Origin: Bryopsis sp. KO-2023
Taxonomy: Eukaryota; Chlorophyta; Ulvophyceae; Bryopsidales; Bryopsidaceae
Assembly: GCA_030272585.1 (NCBI GenBank)
Contig: BSYQ01000002.1
Location: forward strand, 5,084,001 to 5,148,000
Direction of reading: 5' to 3'
Length of the DNA: 64,000 nucleotides
Shown: positions 10,287 to 19,185 of the stretch, one piece after another
How the letters are laid out: each line of letters begins with the position of its first letter
Position numbering within the stretch: the first letter of the stretch is position 1
Made by a program: the position numbers and the translations under genes
Notes under the pieces: generated by a model
What the model saw: the letters and a program-made list of their open reading frames with translations, nothing else
What the model was told of the DNA's origin: nothing
The model's database searches: none

Positions 10287-13200
10287 TCAGCTCCGCTTTT
10301 TCCATGCAAAAAATAACAAGTCGGACTCCGTCGCGACCTGCGCTTTGTCGATATACGACCAAACGGCCGTCGACGATGCAGACCACCCCCCCCAGAATTT
10401 AATGTCCCCTTCACTAATCCCTATCGCATACATTGCGGATGCGCCGCCCCGACGAAGAGAGTGATGGCCATAGACACACCCTTTAGGCAATCCACTTGCT
10501 TCTCCGAAACTCAAAATGACTCTGGAGAAGCACTTCGCCACAAATTTCGCATCCAATGTAACTGGATCTCCAGGCAACCGCCATAATGAAGCGAGAGGAG
10601 ACGTCGCCATTTCTTGATCCTGTCCCCAGTTTTCTTTCCGCGCTTTCAAAAACTTTTCAAACGCCCCGAAAACCTCTGGGCACCCCGAACAAGGAAAAAG
10701 CCTCGACCGTCGCAACTCAAAAGCATTGTGCGATTTGTAGCGCCACTCAATAAAATGTATCGTGCACTCACCCGCATCCAGTTCCAGATCCTGCAGGCGA
10801 ACCGCGAACGCCGTATCCGCCCGAGCAAAGAAAAGGAAATCGAATACCATCAATAAAAGATCTCTGACTTGGGGAAGGGTCAAGTCCTGCTCTCGCACCA
10901 GGGATAACCAAAAATGAACCGCCTTGGAAGGCACTGGCGAATGCTGCACTGGGATCTTCTCCGGTGAACGTTCCGCCAAATCCTTGCCCCATCCCGCGAT
11001 AAACCTTTTGGTAACCTCGTCCGAAAGCTTCAAGGTCCCCAGCATAGTCCACGAATGCATGGATTGGATCGCCGTCAAATACTGTCTCGCGGAACCAGGA
11101 CTCACCCTCCCTTCTTCTTTCAAAAAGGTCAAGTACTCATAAATCTCCGGGGTTAATACAGGAAACGGGGGTTTCTCTTTGGTAGACTGCATAAAATGCC
11201 AAAATTTTCTAAACTTTGCAAAAATAGTGTCCCGTCCAGACGGCGCATTCGATGCGATAACCTTGCGAATCAAATCGGGCACCACATGAAGCCGTAAAGC
11301 CACAATCTCAGACGGCCATTGTATATCCACTTCTAGCAAACGCTCCCAATCATACTGTTGCTGTCCAAACTCCTCGTCTAACACTGCGAGGACAATTTGA
11401 CGAAGGGAATTACCTTGTCCTTCCAGAACCAAACCTTCTTCGGTTTGTTGATAATCCACACCACCGAACGCCAAGGGGGGTACGGGGTCTGGTTGCACGT
11501 CCCCGGATGAGGTAGGAATGTCCCTGCTTGGTCCGGGAGCCAAATCCCTCCTTGGGCTAAGCTCATCACTTGGCGACACCACACTGCTCCTGGCCACCAC
11601 GGCAGTACCAACAGGGCACGAACTCGCGGCAGATTGCTGAGGAAGTCGATAGTTTTCTCCAACAAGCCCCAGGGTGGGTGAACGAATGAAACTCCTCTGT
11701 CCCAATCCCTCTGGGAGAGAGCATCTATGCCTGAGCTCTCGCGTTCCCAAGTTCGTGAATTGTATTCCTCCACTTGCCGGTCTCTGAGCGTGGCAAACCG
11801 GTCTATCCGAACCGGGCCAAAGTGAACCTCCAACTGACGAAAAATAGCCGGATTGAGTCTCCAGCCATGAGACTGGAGGCGGCTCAATGCATCTGCCTGA
11901 AAATTGTCCTGGGAGGCCACCCAACGCGGGCACATGCGCGCCCCCGTCCGCGTCAAAAACTCGACGATCTGCTGTAATACTGGAACCAGAGTTGGTTCGT
12001 ACACTCGTAGTTTCTTGAGCGCCCAATAAGTTACCCTGGAGTCCGTAACCACGGATACCAGACATTTGCCGAGGCAGGGTTCCCAATGCTCCAAGGCGCG
12101 CGATACTGCCGTCAGCTCCTTCCAATTGATCGAATGTTGCTGATGTTCGGCCTGAAAAAAGCCGTGACACACTGCCCCCTGTGCTCGTCGCTCCCGCTCG
12201 TCGGTCTCTACCAAGCCCTTCAACAATGAGGCCCCCCAGCCGGTGAGGGAGGCGTCGGTTTCCAGCGTCCAATGGACCCTCCCGGGTTTCCACCGAGTTC
12301 CATTCCAGGCCGCGGGAACGTTTCGCCACCATTTCAACTCCCTCCTCGCGGCTGCAGATATGGGGACCCATGATTTCCAGGTTTTCTTCTGGCCAATCTG
12401 AGCGTATAAGTGACTCAGATAGAACCTGGCGGCGCTTAAAGCCGGGCTGGTGCTCTGGCAAAGGCCACAGAACGATGCTACCAGTCGGACTGGGAGCTTC
12501 CAACGATGTCGACGCCCCCGATCGAGCAACAACCGTGCCAACCCCTGGATCCGACACAACCTTGTAACCGGTACTCGTAACAAACACTGATTGGTATCTA
12601 TTTCTAATCCCAAATGAATCCTCCTCCTGGAGGGCGAAAAATCGCTCTTGACAGGATGGACTAGCAGGCCTAACGCCTGAAAAAATTTCTGAATCCACCT
12701 GCCCCATCGAGCCAAAACCTTTTTTCCCTTGTATAATGCTAAGAAATCGTCTAAATACACCAAAAGTGTGACGGGAATATCGGCTTTCCAAATTTTCTTC
12801 AAAATACCCCCTGGCGGGCAAGCCACTTGCCGCGGGAAACGCAAAAAGGACGACACATCCTTCATCACCTTTGTCCAGACAAAGGGCGAAATACACAAAC
12901 CAAAGGGTAATGCACAGCATTCGAATAGACGACCATTTACCATAATCGTCAGATATTTCCTCAGCTTGGGGTGGATGGGCACATGGAAGTACGCATGTTT
13001 CAAGTCCCATTGGATCATGTGGGCGGCTTCTGGAAAATGGCCAACCGCCGACTGCAGAGTCTCGAACCGGACCTTTGGAACCTGAATCCACTGGTTGATA
13101 GGTCGTAAATCCATGATGAGCCTGTAGTCGGGAGAATCGCGTTTCTTGATCAAGAAAGCCTTGGACACCCAGCGATTCGAACGGGCCGGGCGCAACACCC

Positions 13201-13427
13201 CGAGATCCAAATACTCTTGCAGAATTTTGTCCCATGCTTGACCAGTTGCCCCCTCCATCACTGAATTCCCCTCGTGGAAGGGGGGTGGTGGTCCTGAGAT
13301 CCAATTCCAATCCACCCCCTGATGCAACCATTTCATTGTGCGCCGGGAAGCTCCCATACGTCTCCAAATCGTCAACCGCTTCCTCGGCTGATTGAAGAGA
13401 AAAGTCGTCTGATCGCGAACTGGCCAT
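10287..13427 (-). CDS. DIRS-type tyrosine recombinase ORF, overlapping the RT ORF for 2 kb
   Basis: The last ~360 residues form a tyrosine recombinase: an N-terminal SAM-like helical part (SGRDTIFAKFRKFWHFMQ, then SPGSARQYLTAIQSMHSW), the first catalytic Arg region (FFARADTAFAVRLQDL), the H-x-x-R box (GHHSLRRGGAS), GGWSA, and the nucleophile in WSYIDKAQ. It joins the circular cDNA to the genome. The first ~685 codons (13427-11378) are read in a second frame of the same strand inside the RT-RNaseH ORF without any stop. That upstream part is Ser/Arg/Gly-rich and has no recognisable domain. The functional start could be internal, for example near 11.5 kb, or expression could use frameshifting. 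Extensive RT/YR overlap is known for DIRS-1. Confidence 0.85.
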   Translation of the reverse strand: MASSRSDDFSLQSAEEAVDDLETYGSFPAHNEMVASGGGLELDLRTTTPLPRGEFSDGGGNWSSMGQNSARVFGSRGVAPGPFESLGVQGFLDQETRFSRLQAHHGFTTYQPVDSGSKGPVRDSAVGGWPFSRSRPHDPMGLETCVLPCAHPPQAEEISDDYGKWSSIRMLCITLWFVYFALCLDKGDEGCVVLFAFPAASGLPARGYFEENLESRYSRHTFGVFRRFLSIIQGKKGFGSMGQVDSEIFSGVRPASPSCQERFFALQEEDSFGIRNRYQSVFVTSTGYKVVSDPGVGTVVARSGASTSLEAPSPTGSIVLWPLPEHQPGFKRRQVLSESLIRSDWPEENLEIMGPHICSREEGVEMVAKRSRGLEWNSVETREGPLDAGNRRLPHRLGGLIVEGLGRDRRAGATSTGGSVSRLFSGRTSATFDQLEGADGSIARLGALGTLPRQMSGIRGYGLQGNLLGAQETTSVRTNSGSSITADRRVFDADGGAHVPALGGLPGQFSGRCIEPPPVSWLETQSGYFSSVGGSLWPGSDRPVCHAQRPASGGIQFTNLGTRELRHRCSLPEGLGQRSFIRSPTLGLVGENYRLPQQSAASSCPVGTAVVARSSVVSPSDELSPRRDLAPGPSRDIPTSSGDVQPDPVPPLAFGGVDYQQTEEGLVLEGQGNSLRQIVLAVLDEEFGQQQYDWERLLEVDIQWPSEIVALRLHVVPDLIRKVIASNAPSGRDTIFAKFRKFWHFMQSTKEKPPFPVLTPEIYEYLTFLKEEGRVSPGSARQYLTAIQSMHSWTMLGTLKLSDEVTKRFIAGWGKDLAERSPEKIPVQHSPVPSKAVHFWLSLVREQDLTLPQVRDLLLMVFDFLFFARADTAFAVRLQDLELDAGECTIHFIEWRYKSHNAFELRRSRLFPCSGCPEVFGAFEKFLKARKENWGQDQEMATSPLASLWRLPGDPVTLDAKFVAKCFSRVILSFGEASGLPKGCVYGHHSLRRGGASAMYAIGISEGDIKFWGGWSASSTAVWSYIDKAQVATESDLLFFAWKKRS

Positions 13428-13450
13428 CCCGCTGGCGGCCTATACCCCAT
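11378..13450 (-). CDS. Reverse transcriptase - RNase H - DAM-like methylase polyprotein
   Basis: 690 residues. RT motifs appear in order: SKAFLIKKRDSPDYRLIMDLRP, IQWDLKHAYFHVPIH, ALPFGLCISPF, and the catalytic VYLDDFLA at about residue 225-235. RNase H follows: LETDASLTGWGA, a Glu in NWKELTAV, VVTDSRVTYWAL and NFQADALSR. The C-terminal ~130 residues (IDRFATLRDRQVEEYNS, then FVHPPWGLLEKTI) match the DAM/MT domain that DIRS and PAT elements carry. The protein copies element RNA into cDNA. The ATG at 13450 directly follows the gag stop TGA (13453-13451) in the same frame, so expression may be by reinitiation or stop read-through. Confidence 0.9.
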   Translation of the reverse strand: MGYRPPAGWPVRDQTTFLFNQPRKRLTIWRRMGASRRTMKWLHQGVDWNWISGPPPPFHEGNSVMEGATGQAWDKILQEYLDLGVLRPARSNRWVSKAFLIKKRDSPDYRLIMDLRPINQWIQVPKVRFETLQSAVGHFPEAAHMIQWDLKHAYFHVPIHPKLRKYLTIMVNGRLFECCALPFGLCISPFVWTKVMKDVSSFLRFPRQVACPPGGILKKIWKADIPVTLLVYLDDFLALYKGKKVLARWGRWIQKFFQALGLLVHPVKSDFSPSRRRIHLGLEIDTNQCLLRVPVTRLCRIQGLARLLLDRGRRHRWKLPVRLVASFCGLCQSTSPALSAARFYLSHLYAQIGQKKTWKSWVPISAAARRELKWWRNVPAAWNGTRWKPGRVHWTLETDASLTGWGASLLKGLVETDERERRAQGAVCHGFFQAEHQQHSINWKELTAVSRALEHWEPCLGKCLVSVVTDSRVTYWALKKLRVYEPTLVPVLQQIVEFLTRTGARMCPRWVASQDNFQADALSRLQSHGWRLNPAIFRQLEVHFGPVRIDRFATLRDRQVEEYNSRTWERESSGIDALSQRDWDRGVSFVHPPWGLLEKTIDFLSNLPRVRALLVLPWWPGAVWCRQVMSLAQGGIWLPDQAGTFLPHPGTCNQTPYPPWRSVVWIINKPKKVWFWKDKVIPFVKLSSQC

Positions 13451-14146
13451 TCACTTCTTTGGGTGATTCTGATTTTGCGGCGGCTGCTGCTGCTGAGCCC
13501 CAGAATTCTCGCCCTGTCCTTGCTGCGCTCCTTTACGAGAACGACCTTTTTTCTGATCCCCCCGAGAGGGCGTAGTAGCGTGCTTAACCTGCGCCCGCTG
13601 CAACTGCTCTCGAAACGAGCCAAAATATTCGTGGGCCACTGGGGCAGAATATCCGCGGAACTGAGCTCCCTGTAATCGAATCTGGTTCTGCAGACCTGCT
13701 GCTGCACCCGGAACGTCTGGATCTTGAGAACCCCGAGTCTGTAACACCTGCCACTGGGCAACAGCTAAATCCAACGTGCGCACTTGCGCTGACACAATCG
13801 GATGGATATGTTCACGCAAAGCCTCTGGTACTCCAGGATGCGCCAAAAAACCAACCAAATTAGCTGTGGTCACAAACAGCGAATACAATACCGGAGCTGT
13901 ATTCGCAATCTCCTGCCAGAAGCCTGAACGCTTTCCCAAAGTCGATTGTAGTTCCAGACCGTCCGCCGTTCGTCCAAAATCAAACCAAAGCCCCAAGGTC
14001 ACTCCTGTCGAAGGAGCCTCGACCGGGGTATTCGTCGCGGGCAAAAGTGTAGTATCCGACAATTGTCGATACAGGGCCAAGTCTTGTGGGATAGAAACTC
14101 CGTAATTTCGAGCTGCTGTGGTATACAACGGTAAAAGACGATCCAT
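13451..14146 (-). CDS. DIRS/PAT-like gag protein
   Basis: 231 residues starting ATGGATCGTC, first ORF after A1. The N-terminal 180 residues are mostly helical with no zinc knuckle. The last ~45 residues are Lys/Arg/Gln-rich (SRGDQKKGRSRKGAQQ, then poly-Gln/Pro), fitting RNA binding. There is no strong sequence match that I can name; the assignment rests on position as first ORF of the element and on the basic tail. The stop TGA is followed with no gap by the ATG of the RT ORF. Confidence 0.75.
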   Translation of the reverse strand: MDRLLPLYTTAARNYGVSIPQDLALYRQLSDTTLLPATNTPVEAPSTGVTLGLWFDFGRTADGLELQSTLGKRSGFWQEIANTAPVLYSLFVTTANLVGFLAHPGVPEALREHIHPIVSAQVRTLDLAVAQWQVLQTRGSQDPDVPGAAAGLQNQIRLQGAQFRGYSAPVAHEYFGSFREQLQRAQVKHATTPSRGDQKKGRSRKGAQQGQGENSGAQQQQPPQNQNHPKK

Positions 14147-14255
14147 CCAGATGGATCAAAATGAAAACAACACAACCCTCTGGGTTGGGACGCCGCAAGC
14201 GGCAGAAAAAACTATCAGTTCGAAGAACCAACACTTTCTTTGGAGATCCAAAGAA

Positions 14256-14435
14256 AGAAAAACCTCGATTGTAATATGAAAACCGCCCTTTTTTAAGCGA
14301 ACTACTCCCTCAATCATTCTAAGATCCAGTGCGACTGGATCCCCAACTGGCGTCACCTGTCCCTTCCAGGGATAGCTTTTCGTCCCACCCTGAGTCATTG
14401 CGTTCTTTAACCTATCGTACTAACCGTACTAGCCA
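14256..14435 (-). repeat. Split direct repeat A1 (5' end)
   Basis: 180-bp copy of A2 at 9937-10116. It marks the 5' terminus of the element on the minus strand. Confidence 0.9.
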
Positions 14436-15635
14436 AAAACCCCATCAGTCATTTTTTTTTGGTTCGCAGCAAGCTTTTCAGCTTTTGCTGGAGTGAACCC
14501 TCCGATTTCTTTTCCGAAATTTTTTCTTCCCATTCCAATTACCCATCCTCCACCTGAGACACAAATATTTTTTTCTCCTCCAGTTTTTTGCTTTCTTGGT
14601 GGTCCAGCTGAGGAAAAAACAAAGTGCGATTCCCGACATCCCATCGAAAAACGATTGGCCATTTCCCTCCCAAAAGAAAAAGGAGGAACAAAAAGCACCC
14701 CACCCATCTCCCTGCCCCAAAAAAAGTTCATCCCAAATTCCAAACCGTATCAACACAGAGCAGTTTCACTCTGTGTTTTTGCATCCAGTGGAGTTATGGC
14801 TCCATCAATTTCATTCGTTCAGTAACCTCCATCTCGACTGACTGTCGGGGTACAATATCCCAACCCAAGCAGACCTTTTTTTCCGATTTTTTTTTCCATT
14901 TTTTCCAAAGTTTTTTCCTTTTATTCTCCTCGTCTGTAGGGTGCAAAGGTGCCAAAACATGTCCAAAAATGCACTCGAAAAACAGTCGACCATATCCCCA
15001 GTCTTCCCCGATAATGAAAGAAAAAACCAAAACCCCTTTTTTTTGTCTTTTTTGTTGCTTTTTGTTCAGCAATTTTTTTGTATTCCACCCAAGCATCGAC
15101 CCACAGCCGACCGCCAAAGTTGTACAGAATCAAGGGAAGACTGGAATTTGTAACGATAAAAGAAATTCCAACGAGAGTTGAATGTGTTGAAATAAGAATC
15201 AATCCCTTTTTCGTCATTCTTTATCAAATTAAGAAAAAAATCATCACCTTTTTTTTTTTTCAAAATACCCCGCTGGGCCTGTATCTTTCAACAGATCCCA
15301 TTTAACCCCACCCTGTTTGCCCCACACGATTCACTCGTTGCATGAAAACAGTCTTTTTTTTTTTTTTCAATTTTTTTTTCTTCCTAAAATTCCCCCTCCC
15401 TTCCCTTTCCCCTCCCAACCTCCCCCTATCCCATTTTCAGCATTAAGAATAAAAAAACCTACAAGTCAGTTGTAGGACCTGTGTCAGACACAGGATTTTC
15501 AGCTTCAGCCCCCTCTTCAATCGTTGGGGCGCTTGGTAGGCTTCCCTCAGTTCGGGGGACGCTGATCCGTGATCCGGGGACGCTCGGGGACGCCTGATCC
15601 GTCGATGTGACAGGTGCGGGGACGCCAGCCGTCCC
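14436..15635. other. No gene recognised
   Basis: AT- and pyrimidine-rich sequence with long T-runs (14449-14460, 15249-15260, 15354-15367). ORFs here are compositional. The 3' part (15450-15635) becomes GC-richer and may be the promoter region of the gene that follows. Confidence 0.4.
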
Positions 15636-15745
15636 CAGGTCGGGCTGACGCGACCGGCAACCCGGCTCCCCCGAGGTTCCCGAATCGCATGTCGCACATG
15701 CGGGCCAGCCTGGGGACACGCCCAAGCCACGGAAAACCGGTTTTC
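15636..15745 (+). repeat. Dispersed ~100-bp repeat, copy 1
   Basis: CAGGTCGGGCTGACGCGACC through ACGCCCAAGCCACGGAAAA recurs with substitutions at about 38748-38847. It contains the near-palindrome GCATGTCGCACATGC. A donor-like AAAAAAG|GTAAGT lies 80 bp downstream (15823). Both copies sit just upstream of genes, so it may be promoter/5'UTR sequence or a mobile fragment carrying one. Confidence 0.6.
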
Positions 15746-17105
15746 TGTTTCGAGTTCGTTGGTTTCCGAGTGTTGGTTCGACCGGGCGAGCGCAGGGGTC
15801 GCCGTTCACGGACGAAAAAAGGTAAGTGCCGGTCGTCTCTCTTTCGTTTGAAGGTTGATCTTTTTCTGATCTTTTTCCTCATTTTCGGTTTCGTTGGACT
15901 GTGGTCGATATTCTGAAGGGGTTGGACGTCACGAGTGTGCGTCGGTTAAAAGCAGGCCTGGATTCGCGTTCTTCCTTCCCGGTGTCGTGGATGTCGGCTG
16001 GTGGGAAGGGCTGTACCATTTGAACCTCAGCAACTCTGGTCTGACGCTATTGTGATCATCGTCGCTGGGCGGTTCTGTGGAAAGCGTGGAGTCTTCTTGA
16101 AGCAGCTGCCTTCTGGTTTGTTGCTGATTTCCGGTCCCTTTTCTTTGAACGGAGTTCCTGCGAAGAGAATCGCACAGTCGTACGTAATCGCGACGCACTT
16201 GCCAGAGTCGTTGGGAGATCTCCCTTCGTTTTTTTTTGCCGAGGGGTGTCGGAAACTTGACGAAACTGAGGACGCTCATACTGGACCACAACCAGCTCGT
16301 AACGCTTCCGGGTGAGCGTGATGTCTTTGGGCTGACGAGTCTGGTAGGCCTTTTGCCTTCAGTGCACTCCATTCAATGCGTGAAAACATGGATGGGCTTC
16401 CAGAAACTTCCAATCTCTCCTGCAACCTGTCCATTTTTGTGGTATTTTGTTGGAGTTGCTCCTGACATACTCATACATGCATGGTGCTGTCCCCTCCTTC
16501 CATTCCATTGCTCAGGGAATACCTGAACAGGGATGAGCAGAGCAGTAATGCTTGTGGGATGGCCTAGACTGACTCCTGTATGTTTGGAATTCAGTTGGAC
16601 TCTCCCAGTGCCTATGTTTGGAGGAATTGAACCTCAAGACAAGCAGGTGAGATTGAGAGGTGCCCCTGAATATTTAAAAATGCGAATCTCAATAGGCATA
16701 GGAAGCGTCAGTCCCCCTCCCCTCCATTGATTCTCAGTAAATAAAAAATGAAAGAGAAAAGAAGAGAAATTTTTCCCCCGCTATTTTTTGTGGCGGGAAA
16801 TCCCCCCCCCCCTCAGTGCCACAATATTGTGACATGGGTGCCCACATTGAAAAACACTTCAAAACACTTTCCCCCTCCCCCCCCCCCAAAAAAAAAAAAA
16901 AAGAGAATGAGGAAGTTTGTCCCTGTTGATGTGTTTATGTTGTGGATTGTTTCAGCATAGGAGATTCAGCTCAGGGGGCTTCGTGTGATTTCAACCCTGG
17001 TGTTGACCTCGGATGCCATCTCGAAGTCCTTATTGACTCCAGGTCAGACTGCAGTCATTGATTCAAGAGAGCTCGATGGCAAGGGTGCGACACCTGGGGC
17101 TGTAG

Positions 17106-17259
17106 GTGCTGGAAAACCTGGGATTTGCTGCCCAGAACAAAGTCAAGAAGCTTGCTGTGGATGGGCTGTTGGGTTCGTCGATTCGTCTGGCCGAAGGGGA
17201 CGGAGACCTCGGTGATCGAGTCACCGGGATTTGTGCCAAGCGTGCCTTGGCAATCTTGG
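17106..17259 (+). CDS. ARM-repeat exon of the pPLA-I-like gene
   Basis: Encodes VLENLGFAAQNKVKKLAVDG through AKRALAILG and ends at TTGG|GTAAG. It leaves one nucleotide that is completed by GT at 36503, across the 19.2-kb intron. The ALAILG(Q/E)NE ending just before the patatin domain is characteristic of plant pPLA-I. The preceding coding-like sequence runs straight into TAG at 17103-17105. Confidence 0.7.
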
Positions 17260-17309
17260 GTAAGAGGGGTTTTTTTTTTGGGGGGGGGGGAGTTGAATAC
17301 TTCCATATT

Positions 17310-18462
17310 TGTTAGTCTTTTAGCGCTATACGAGGTAGTTTGGGATAGAGCCGAGGGTGGCTGACGCATGTGGGCTCACGAGTAAGACAGATTAGACCCA
17401 GAGTTTGGGGCATGCGTCAGCGTACTACACTTAGGCCCTGGTCAGAGCCGGCGACGGGAATCCGGAACTTTGGGGCAGTTTGATGGGCACGTGATCGACA
17501 CATCATCACACCCACTGCCCCATTTCCATTTCCAGTTTGCCGTCTCAGGTTTCCTTAACGGGAAACGGGAATGGCCCACGAATGGTCGTTCGACGACCAC
17601 ACCCCCTCAAAGCACCAACTCGAAACACTTGAAGAAGTATCGCGCCCAATAGAGCCTGGCCGCTCGATAAAACTAAGATCGAGAAAGAATTCGTGCTTTT
17701 GCAAATCTTCCCACTCATATGAAGAGGCAGAAGGGCCTGTTTATCGTGCAGAAATATTTATTTTACTTTTCCGAACTTGTTGAGACAAAAAGTAGGGAGA
17801 ACAGTGCAGTGACGAGCCCACGGTGACCATCTCCACCAATCAGAGATCTTGGACGCCAGAAAACTCGTCACCCCACTGATACCCAATTTTCTTTCTCCAC
17901 GGTGTTTAGCAACTAGAGTCGACGTTTTTCGACCGTTCACAGTTTTATTTTTGAAGGTTACTTGAAATTCCCCGCTTTCCCGTCCACCCGGGAAACTGCA
18001 AGCAAATCACCACCCGGGGCATTCCCGTCGGGAAACCGCGACCAAATTGCCGGAGCCAGCGTGGCACTTTTCCAGCACTTTTTCCGATGTGGACCACGTG
18101 CGTGGGTGGATGGAGACATGTTCACTGCCGTTGGCGCGACATTCCCGGGCTCTGACCAGGCACTTAGGGGTACTTAAGAGGCCCACTCGTTTTGACACTC
18201 ATAGTTACTTTGTAAGAACTCGGGATTCGTGGGATTGGTGTGTTCCCGCTTGTGTGTGTGTTTGTGTGTGTGTGTGTGTTAAGTGTTTGCCTGACGCAAT
18301 CACTTCCCAACCCAAGTGCTCTAGTAGCGTTCACAACCGCGCTAGCTAGAGAGTTGTCTAAAGCAACAAACCCCACAAGTATACTTGCGTTAGCCAGCAA
18401 GTTATCACGAATCCAACCAACACAGCCGACCACTATTGCGTCACCCACAAGCTTCACTATCA
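17310..18462 (+). repeat. 5' LTR of chromovirus, interrupted by a TIR element
   Basis: 17310-17434 and 18168-18462 match 35811-35935 and 35936-36230. Contains a perfect 10-bp inverted repeat CTGACGCATG (17361-17370) / CATGCGTCAG (17411-17420) and further TGACGCA-type sites at about 18290 and 18433 (reverse). These resemble bZIP-binding sites and may drive transcription. A (TG)n tract lies at 18251-18279. Confidence 0.95.
17435..18160. mobile_element. Non-autonomous TIR transposon inside the 5' LTR
   Basis: The 3' LTR reads CACTTAG|GGGTAC without interruption. In the 5' LTR, 733 bp intervene and CACTTAG is duplicated (17428-17434 and 18161-18167). The insert ends are inverted: GCCCTGGTCAGAGCC at the left and GGCTCTGACCAGG at the right. 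Both ends also carry GGGAAT/ATTCCC just inside. No transposase ORF. Superfamily unsure: a 7-bp duplication and these tips do not settle it. It arrived after the chromovirus, since only one LTR carries it. Confidence 0.85.
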
Positions 18463-18464
18463 AT

Positions 18465-18480
18465 TGGTTTCGGAGCGAGG
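18465..18480 (+). promoter_or_regulatory. Primer-binding site of chromovirus
   Basis: TGGTTTCGGAGCGAGG, two bases after the LTR end, begins TGG as expected for complementarity to a tRNA CCA tail. The same TGGTTTCGGAGC core follows the 5' LTR of the nested element (minus strand, 26853-26837) and occurs at 55570-55582 in the second Ty3/gypsy element. Host tRNA identity unknown. Confidence 0.8.
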
Positions 18481-18607
18481 CAAGAACTTTAAGTTCTTGA
18501 GATCGAAACTTGTGAACGTGGCGCAACAAACGTTTTTGTTTGTTTGTTTGGTAGAGAGAAACTCCAACCGTGGTTGTTGAGTACTCCCAAATAGTGGCTG
18601 AGAGACC

Positions 18608-18976
18608 ATGGCTGACCGTGAACACGCATTGGCAGTGCGCGAGCCTCAAGTTGAAGAGCCAGGGATTGAACCTGAGTTCGATGAGGAATTGCCTGACGCA
18701 CCCAATGTGGTGTACCAACAAATAAACGTCCAGAACATCCACAATGTCCAGCAAGCAGCTGTCGACATAGACATGGGAGCTGATGCGGAAGCCTTAAGAG
18801 AGGATGTGGATGCGGTCCATGACCGTGTGGACGATTTAGCCCACGGGCTAAGGGGTCACCTGCAGCAAGTTGACCAGACATTGGGGCAGAGGCTAGCCCA
18901 TACTGAGGCCTCTGTGTCGAACCAACTGGCTGGCGCATCAGAGGTGATCGGGCAGGCGCTGGAAACACAGCACCAG
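18608..18976 (+). CDS. Chromovirus gag, 5' part (interrupted)
   Basis: Starts MADREHALAVRE; 123 residues, acidic then helical with heptad-like spacing. The reading stops because the nested LTR element begins (TGATAG) exactly after the ACCAG target site. Frame and target duplication show it continues at 27070 in the same frame. The intact protein would form the capsid/nucleocapsid precursor. Confidence 0.85.
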
Positions 18977-19185
18977 TGATAGTGGGGTGTGTGGTGGAAA
19001 TAAATTTTCTACATACTCCCCCTGGGAGCGTTCCCCTACAACAGCGAATCCAACCAAAACAACAACCCAACCAGTGTCTAACTACGTGTCCCTTAAATAG
19101 TACTCTAGGGCTATCACGAGTCACACTAATGATACAAGTCACCTCAACGCTCCCAGACCAGTCATTTCGTCTCAAATCACTATCA
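18977..19185 (-). repeat. 3' LTR of nested element
   Basis: 209 bp, TGATAG...CTATCA, identical by eye to 26856-27064. Inserted directly after codon 123 of the chromovirus gag. Confidence 0.92.

Larger units (their letters stand above)
9604..14435 (-). mobile_element. DIRS/PAT-like tyrosine-recombinase retrotransposon with split direct repeats
   Basis: Read on the minus strand the element is A1 (14435-14256), gag, RT-RNaseH-DAM, tyrosine recombinase, B1 (10198-10117), A2 (10116-9937), a spacer, and B2 (9685-9604). A1/A2 are 180 bp and identical by eye; B1/B2 are 82 bp and identical by eye. B1 and A2 abut directly. This A1-ORFs-B1A2-B2 order is the split-direct-repeat structure known from PAT and Ngaro elements. 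The RNase H plus methylase-like (DAM) domain places it with DIRS/PAT rather than Ngaro. YR elements integrate through a circular intermediate without making target duplications, and I see none. All three ORFs are open, so the copy may be recent and autonomous. At 4.83 kb it is compact. Confidence 0.9.

Noticed and set aside
11378..13427. Upstream 685 codons of the recombinase ORF as a separate known protein
   Set aside because: No recognisable domain; composition is what a shifted frame of the RT ORF would give. Kept only as a finding about dual-frame openness.
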